This document shows positions 15,663-19,528 of a DNA stretch of 19,528 nt, one piece after another. The notes below the pieces were generated by a model that saw only the letters and a list, made by a program, of their open reading frames with translations, had not been told where the DNA came from and made no database searches. Made by a program: the position numbers and the translations under genes. Source of the DNA: Ga0077527 sp050250695 (lineage in GTDB: Bacteria; Pseudomonadota; Gammaproteobacteria; Burkholderiales; SG8-41); the NCBI GenBank assembly GCA_050250695.1, contig JBFWOE010000046.1, positions 1 through 19,528 of the forward strand, given 5' to 3'. Positions within the stretch are counted from its first letter, which is position 1. Every line of letters begins with the position of its first letter.

Positions 15663-16865
15663 ATGTCCGCAGATCGCAGTTCCGTCACGCTCACCGGCGG
15701 CCATTTCCAGTGGGACGATCCGCTGCTGATCGAAGCGCAGCTGACCGACGAGGAGCGGATGATCCGCGACACCGCGCGCCAGTACGCGCAGGAAAAACTG
15801 GCGCCGCGCATCCGCGACTGGAACCGCAACGAGACTTTCGACCGCGAAGTGATGCGCGAGATGGGTGCGCTGGGTTTTCTCGGTGCACCGCTCGAAGGTT
15901 ACGGCTGTGCCGGCATTGGCTACGTCGCCTATGGCCTGATCATGCGCGAACTCGAACGCGTTGACACCGCCTTCCGCTCGGCCGTCGGCGTGCAGGGCGG
16001 CCTGGCGATGACGCCAATCTACGCCTACGGCAGTGAGGAACAGAGGAAAAGGTTTCTGCCGCAGATGGCCACCGGCGAACTGCTCGGCTGTTTCGGCCTG
16101 ACCGAACCCGACCACGGTTCCGATCCCGGCAGCATGCTCACCCGCGCGCGCAGTGCGCCCGGCGGTTACCGGCTCTCAGGCACGAAACTGTGGATCACCC
16201 ACGCGCCCATCGCCGACATCATGGTGGTGTGGGCCAAGGATGACGGCGGCGTGATCCGCGGCTTCATCCTCGAACGCGGCATGGAGGGCCTCGCCACGCG
16301 CAGGATCGAGGGCAAGTTCTCGGTGCGCGCCTCGCCCACCGGTGAAATCGTCATGGACAACGTGTTCGTGCCGGAAGAAAACCTGCTGCCCAATGTCTCC
16401 GGCCTGAAGGGCCCTTTCGGCTGCCTCAACAACGCCCGTTTCGTGATCTGCTGGGGCGCGCTCGGCGCCGCCGAGGCCTGCTGGCACACCGCACGGCAAT
16501 ACACCATGGACCGCAAACAATTCGGCAGGCCGCTTGCCGCCAACCAGCTGATCCAGAAAAAACTCGCCGACATGCAATCCGAAATCGCGCTCGGCCTGCT
16601 CGCCTGCCTGCACGTCAGCCGCCTGCGCGAACAGGGGCTGGCGACGCCGGAGATGGTGTCGCTGCTCAAGCGCAACTCAACCGGCAAGGCGCTGGAGATC
16701 GCCCGCGCCGCACGCGACATGCTCGGCGGCAACGGCATCTCCGACGAATTCCCGGTGATCCGCCACATGCTCAACCTGGAAACCGTCAACACGCTCGAAG
16801 GCACCCACGACATCCACGCATTGGTGCTGGGTCGTTCGCAGACCGGACTGTCGGCGTTCAACTGA
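15663..16865 (+). CDS. gcdH: Glutaryl-CoA dehydrogenase (acyl-CoA dehydrogenase family)
   Basis: This 400-residue FAD enzyme oxidizes and decarboxylates glutaryl-CoA to crotonyl-CoA in lysine, tryptophan and benzoyl-CoA/glutarate catabolism. It follows the human enzyme closely along its whole length: ELERVDTAFRS (96-106), where the Arg binds the substrate's distal carboxylate; GSEEQRKRFLPQMATGELLGCFGLTEP (123-149); PFGCLNNAR; NQLIQKKLADMQSEI; and the catalytic base E379 in NTLEGTHDIHALVLGR. The residue before that Glu is Leu, where most glutaryl-CoA dehydrogenases have Tyr, and the usual LTEPNSGSDP reads LTEPDHGSDP. The class III CoA-transferase gene often found beside gcdH in Proteobacteria is not in this window. 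No strong ribosome site precedes the ATG, consistent with coupling to the hydrolase gene 18 nt upstream. Confidence 0.92.
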   Translation: MSADRSSVTLTGGHFQWDDPLLIEAQLTDEERMIRDTARQYAQEKLAPRIRDWNRNETFDREVMREMGALGFLGAPLEGYGCAGIGYVAYGLIMRELERVDTAFRSAVGVQGGLAMTPIYAYGSEEQRKRFLPQMATGELLGCFGLTEPDHGSDPGSMLTRARSAPGGYRLSGTKLWITHAPIADIMVVWAKDDGGVIRGFILERGMEGLATRRIEGKFSVRASPTGEIVMDNVFVPEENLLPNVSGLKGPFGCLNNARFVICWGALGAAEACWHTARQYTMDRKQFGRPLAANQLIQKKLADMQSEIALGLLACLHVSRLREQGLATPEMVSLLKRNSTGKALEIARAARDMLGGNGISDEFPVIRHMLNLETVNTLEGTHDIHALVLGRSQTGLSAFN

Positions 16866-16943
16866 ACGATCCTTGACGCAGATCAGCCCATTTCACCGGC
16901 GCAATGGTGCAATTACGGGATTCGTTTTCAGCCAGGACCAATG

Positions 16944-17405
16944 ATGCCATCCACCACAACCGGCGTTTATCGCAGCGAAAAATACCTGGTGGTCGAACGC
17001 CACAATCACCGCTTCCCGCAGCGCTGCATCTGGTGCAACGCGGCCGTCGATGATGGCGGCAAACCCGCGGCCGGCAGCGGGGTCGTCAAGCCGCCGGTGT
17101 GCGGCACCTGCACCGCCATCCGCAACCGCCTTCCCAAGTTCGTGGTCCTGCTCGGCGCAACCGCGCTGATCGCGTCGGCGGCGGTTTATTTCACCGCATC
17201 GGTGATCGTCGCCGCGGTTTTGTTTTTCGGCGGTCTGGTCGACCTGTTCGCGGCATACCGGCTGCATGTCGCCGCCCACCGTCTGCGCGCTGCGCACGAG
17301 GACGAACAGTACGTGTGGATCGTCGGAGCGCACCACGAGTTCCTCGCAGCGCTGCCGCAGTGGCACGGCATGAAGTACAACGAGCTGCGCGTCCGCGAAG
17401 CCTGA
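16944..17405 (+). CDS. Small membrane protein with two CxxC motifs, unknown function
   Basis: I do not recognise this 153-residue protein. An N-terminal soluble part of about 65 residues carries two Cys pairs, C28-IW-C31 and C53-GT-C56, spaced like a zinc ribbon. Two closely spaced hydrophobic helices follow (about residues 66-84 and 87-104), joined by a very short turn, and then a charged tail of about 48 residues ending near NELRVREA. Both ends should be on the same side of the membrane, probably the cytoplasm. Start choice: AGGA at 16934-16937 lies 6 nt before ATG 16944 and 3 nt before ATG 16941, so 16944 is preferred. It ends 8 nt before the likely GTG start of the alkC-like gene, so the two are probably cotranscribed. 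The link to alkylation repair is positional only. Confidence 0.75.
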   Translation: MPSTTTGVYRSEKYLVVERHNHRFPQRCIWCNAAVDDGGKPAAGSGVVKPPVCGTCTAIRNRLPKFVVLLGATALIASAAVYFTASVIVAAVLFFGGLVDLFAAYRLHVAAHRLRAAHEDEQYVWIVGAHHEFLAALPQWHGMKYNELRVREA

Positions 17406-17413
17406 TCCGCGTC

Positions 17414-18526
17414 GTGGCCGAGCCGCTGAAAAACCGCTACGGCCCGGAAATCCCGGCGCGCATCGCCGCGATGATCGCGCAGGTGCATCCGGCATTCCCG
17501 CGACAGGCTTTCCTGCGCGACGCGCTGGCGGGTTACGAGGCGCTGGAACTGATGCCGCGCGGCCGCCACATCGCCCGCGCCCTGCGCACCCACCTGCCGC
17601 AGGATGTGCCCGCCGCACTGGATATCCTGCTCGCCTCGCTGGATGCCCCTCATGACGGCAGCGGCCCGCTGGCCTCCTTCCTGTTCATGCCGCACACCGT
17701 CTACGTCGCCGAGTACGCCATTGATCATTTCGGGGAAGCGATGCGCGCGCAACATGCGCTGACGCAGCGCTTCACCGCCGAATTCAGCATCCGCCCGTTC
17801 ATCGAAAAACATCCGCAACGCACGCTCGCGCAGCTGCGGACCTGGGCACGTGACCCCAGCGAGCATGTGCGGCGCCTGGTGTCCGAAGGCACGCGGCCGC
17901 GCCTGCCGTGGGCGCCGCGGCTGCGCGCGCTGCAGCGCGACCCGCGGCCGGCGCTGGAACTGCTGGAGCTGCTGAAAGACGATCCCTCGCAGTACGTGCG
18001 CCGCTCGGTTGCCAACCACCTCAATGACATCGGCAAGGATCACCCCGGCCTGCTCGTCGCCGTCGCAAAACGCTGGTCCAAAAATGCCACGCCGGAACGA
18101 GCCTGGATCGTGCGCCACGCGCTGCGCTCGGCGATCAAGCGCGGTGACGCCGGTGCGCTGGCGGTATCAGGTTTCGGCGCAAAAGCCGAGGTCGCGGTGC
18201 GCAGGGCGAAAGTCACTCCGGCACGCACACGCATCGGCGGCAAGGTACACATCAGTTTCGACCTCGCCAGCACCAGGGCGCGCGCACAGCGCGTACTCGC
18301 CGACCTGCGGGTGTTTTACGTCAAGTCCGGTGGCAAATCTGTGCCGAAAGTGTTCAAGCTCAAAACCGTCGAACTCGCCGCTCGCGCGTCACAACATTTC
18401 GAAAAAAACCTGTCGCTGGCGGACCTGACCACGCGCCGCCATCATCCGGGCAGGCACCGTGTCGAAGTGCTGCTCAACGGCCGCGCGGTGGCCCTGGGTT
18501 TTTTCCAGCTTACCCGTAAACGCTGA
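17414..18526 (+). CDS. alkC: DNA alkylation-repair glycosylase, AlkC type with Ig-like C-terminal domain
   Basis: This 370-residue protein belongs to the AlkC/AlkD family of HEAT-like-repeat DNA glycosylases, which remove alkylated bases (3-methyladenine, and for AlkC also 3-methylcytosine) without flipping them out. The start region AEPLKNRYGPEIPARIAAMI is typical of the family, which fixes the GTG at 17414. An ATG farther upstream at 17099 in this frame lies within the preceding gene and encodes low-complexity Arg-rich sequence. The signature W144, E150, HVRRLVSEGTRPRLPW (151-166) and the later YVRRSVANHLNDIGKDHP repeat (194-211) mark the lesion-binding HEAT region, about residues 1-255. 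Residues 270-368 form a separate beta-rich segment matching the Ig-like domain of AlkC proteins. No clear ribosome site precedes the GTG, which suggests coupling to the membrane-protein gene 8 nt upstream. No Ada operator or ada gene is seen nearby. Confidence 0.85.
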   Translation: MAEPLKNRYGPEIPARIAAMIAQVHPAFPRQAFLRDALAGYEALELMPRGRHIARALRTHLPQDVPAALDILLASLDAPHDGSGPLASFLFMPHTVYVAEYAIDHFGEAMRAQHALTQRFTAEFSIRPFIEKHPQRTLAQLRTWARDPSEHVRRLVSEGTRPRLPWAPRLRALQRDPRPALELLELLKDDPSQYVRRSVANHLNDIGKDHPGLLVAVAKRWSKNATPERAWIVRHALRSAIKRGDAGALAVSGFGAKAEVAVRRAKVTPARTRIGGKVHISFDLASTRARAQRVLADLRVFYVKSGGKSVPKVFKLKTVELAARASQHFEKNLSLADLTTRRHHPGRHRVEVLLNGRAVALGFFQLTRKR

Positions 18527-18535
18527 ACGGTTACG
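18515..18535. other. Small hairpin spanning both stop codons of convergent genes
   Basis: CGTAAACG (18515-18522) pairs with CGGTTACG (18528-18535) over 8 bp with one mismatch around a 5-nt loop. It contains the end of alkC and the end of the ridA-like gene. There is no T-run, so a termination role is uncertain. Confidence 0.3.
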
Positions 18536-18881
18536 CCTGCGCCGCGGTCACCACGATTTCGATGCGCCAGTCCGGATTGGACAATGCCGCCTGAACCGTG
18601 GCGCGCGGCGGCGCGGTGCCGGGCACCACCCAGGCATCCCATACTTCGTTCATCGCCGCGATGTCCTTGATGTCCGCGAGATAAATCTGCGCGCGCAGCA
18701 TCAGTGATTTGCTGCTGCCCGCTTCGGCAAGCCGCTGGTCGACCTGCGCCAGCACGTCCGCGGTCTGGCTGCGGATGTCGGTCGCTTCGCACTCCGGCAC
18801 CATGCCCGCGAGATACACCACACCGTTGAAGATCGCCGCCTCGCTGTAACGCGCGGCGACATGCAATCTTTGCACAGCCAT
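18531..18881 (-). CDS. RidA/YjgF/YER057c/UK114-family protein, YoaB-like
   Basis: This 116-residue protein of the Rid family most resembles the short YoaB branch (WDAWV.PGTAPPRATVQA...NPDWRIEIVV). Family members form trimers and hydrolyse reactive imine/enamine intermediates released by PLP enzymes. The arginine that binds the substrate carboxylate in active RidA proteins is present (R93 in PPRATVQA), and a Glu follows at position 108. The start ATG at 18881 has GAGGTG (18886-18891) 4 nt upstream. The gene is convergent with alkC: only 4 nt separate the two stop codons. An AT-rich stretch (about 18892-18945) upstream should hold its promoter, though I cannot define boxes. A role in clearing 2-aminoacrylate next to a serine-using aminotransferase is suggestive only, as they are about 5.5 kb apart. 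Confidence 0.88.
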   Translation of the reverse strand: MAVQRLHVAARYSEAAIFNGVVYLAGMVPECEATDIRSQTADVLAQVDQRLAEAGSSKSLMLRAQIYLADIKDIAAMNEVWDAWVVPGTAPPRATVQAALSNPDWRIEIVVTAAQA

Positions 18882-19043
18882 ACATCACCTCATTAAAATA
18901 TCAATAAAAACAAATACTTATATAAACCAGTATAGACAGCCCTCCATGGCCGGCGGGCGAAGCGCGTAAACTGCGCGCACGCGGCTCATCGCCGCCGTCC
19001 TCGCTGCCAATCCCGGCGGCCCCGACTTCACCGAGAGCGCACT
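18882..19043. promoter_or_regulatory. Divergent spacer with AT-rich block, probable promoters
   Basis: The 162-nt spacer between the divergent ridA-like and methyltransferase genes has a strongly AT-rich part (18892-18940) and a GC-rich remainder. Several TATA-like hexamers occur on both strands, but none pairs with a good -35 box. Beyond the ridA ribosome site I see no other element. Confidence 0.35.
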
Positions 19044-19528
19044 GTGCCTGGTTACGAAGTCGAGACCGTCATTCACCGCGTCGGCGGCAGCGATTATCAC
19101 ATCCGCGCTCTGCTCAATCGCCAGCAGTATTCCGACCCCGACGGCAGCGCCGAACGCGCCGGCGTGTCACCCGCGTCATGGCCGCTGTTCGGCGTGGTGT
19201 GGCCCGCGGGCCTGGCACTCGCCGAGGAAATGAGCCGCTTCCCGTTTGCAGGCAGACACATCCTCGAACTCGGCTGCGGCATCGGCCTCGCCAGCCTGGT
19301 GCTCGCGCGGCGCGGCGCCGACATCACCGCCTGCGACCACCATCCGCTGGCCGGGGAATTCCTGCGCCACAACACGGACATCAACGGGCTGCCGCCGATC
19401 ACTTTTTTCAAAGCGCCGTGGCTGGGGCCTACTCCGCAGCTCGGCCGTTTCGACCTGATCATCGGCAGCGACCTGTTGTATGAACGCGACCACGCGATGC
19501 TGCTCGCCGGTTTCATGGCCGCACACGC
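19044..19528 (+). CDS. SAM-dependent methyltransferase, METTL21/lysine-methyltransferase-like, 3' truncated by window end
   Basis: The visible 161 codons encode the front of a class I SAM-dependent methyltransferase. After a leader of about 50 residues (YEVETVIHRVGGSDYHIRALL) comes WPLFGVVWPAGLALAEEM. Next is motif I, ILELGCGIGLASLVLARRGADITACDHHP (about residues 72-100), which binds S-adenosylmethionine. FDLIIGSDLLYERDH (near 139-153) then gives the post-II region. W.PAG..LAE followed by LELGCG.GL and GSDLLYE is the pattern of METTL21/Nnt1-type enzymes that modify protein lysines or small amines; which one applies here is unknown. The best start is GTG at 19044, with a weak GAGAG 6 nt upstream; no in-frame ATG precedes it. 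The gene continues beyond the right edge. Confidence 0.78.
   Translation, partial: MPGYEVETVIHRVGGSDYHIRALLNRQQYSDPDGSAERAGVSPASWPLFGVVWPAGLALAEEMSRFPFAGRHILELGCGIGLASLVLARRGADITACDHHPLAGEFLRHNTDINGLPPITFFKAPWLGPTPQLGRFDLIIGSDLLYERDHAMLLAGFMAAH

Noticed and set aside
17099..17413. N-terminal extension of the AlkC frame
   Set aside because: It overlaps the small membrane-protein gene in another frame and is low-complexity and Arg-rich. Family similarity begins exactly at the GTG at 17414.

Overview
The window is a GC-rich, densely packed stretch of bacterial chromosome. It most resembles a Betaproteobacterium of the Burkholderiales/Rhodocyclales type. The reasons are two Bug/TctC periplasmic receptor genes, a glutaryl-CoA dehydrogenase of the proteobacterial/mitochondrial type, a YdiJ-like fused FAD/Fe-S oxidoreductase and a short palindromic 'TTGGTRA' heptamer repeat. 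The taxonomic call is inference. I see no rRNA, tRNA, transposase, phage gene, CRISPR array or replication origin.

Layout, left to right. (1) Plus strand 1-2154: a divergent Bug-type solute receptor, a strong intrinsic terminator, then an enolase-superfamily enzyme of the muconate-lactonizing subgroup. (2) 2155-2232: the gap between convergent genes is almost entirely a long imperfect palindrome. (3) Minus strand 2233-7885: a complete peptide/opine-type ABC importer, transcribed right to left as fused two-domain ATPase, periplasmic receptor, DppB-like permease, DppC-like permease. A 13-bp hairpin lies between the receptor and permease genes. (4) Minus strand 7996-11585: a GntR/FCD regulator whose stop overlaps the start of a 962-residue FAD/Fe-S oxidoreductase. 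(5) Divergent from it, 11782-12984: a serine-glyoxylate-type class V aminotransferase. The AT-rich spacer carries two near-identical inverted boxes, one in each leader, probably the regulator's operators. (6) Plus strand 13134-16865: a canonical Bug receptor, a crotonase-family protein, a secreted alpha/beta hydrolase and glutaryl-CoA dehydrogenase, closely spaced and probably one operon. (7) Plus strand 16944-18526: a small Cys-rich two-helix membrane protein and an AlkC-type DNA alkylation-repair glycosylase with a C-terminal Ig-like domain. (8) Convergent YoaB-like RidA protein (18531-18881), then the 5' part of a small-molecule or protein methyltransferase that runs off the right edge.

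How it fits together. The window reads as an organic-acid/amino-acid catabolic neighbourhood: binding proteins and an importer for uptake, 2-hydroxyacid oxidation coupled to glyoxylate transamination under a GntR regulator, and a glutaryl-CoA/crotonyl-CoA branch. Exact substrates cannot be read from sequence alone. I find no clearly undescribed multi-gene system. The signals most worth following are the paired operator boxes, the palindromic element filling a convergent gap, the intra-operon hairpin, the crotonase lacking one catalytic Glu, and the small zinc-ribbon-like membrane protein next to alkC.
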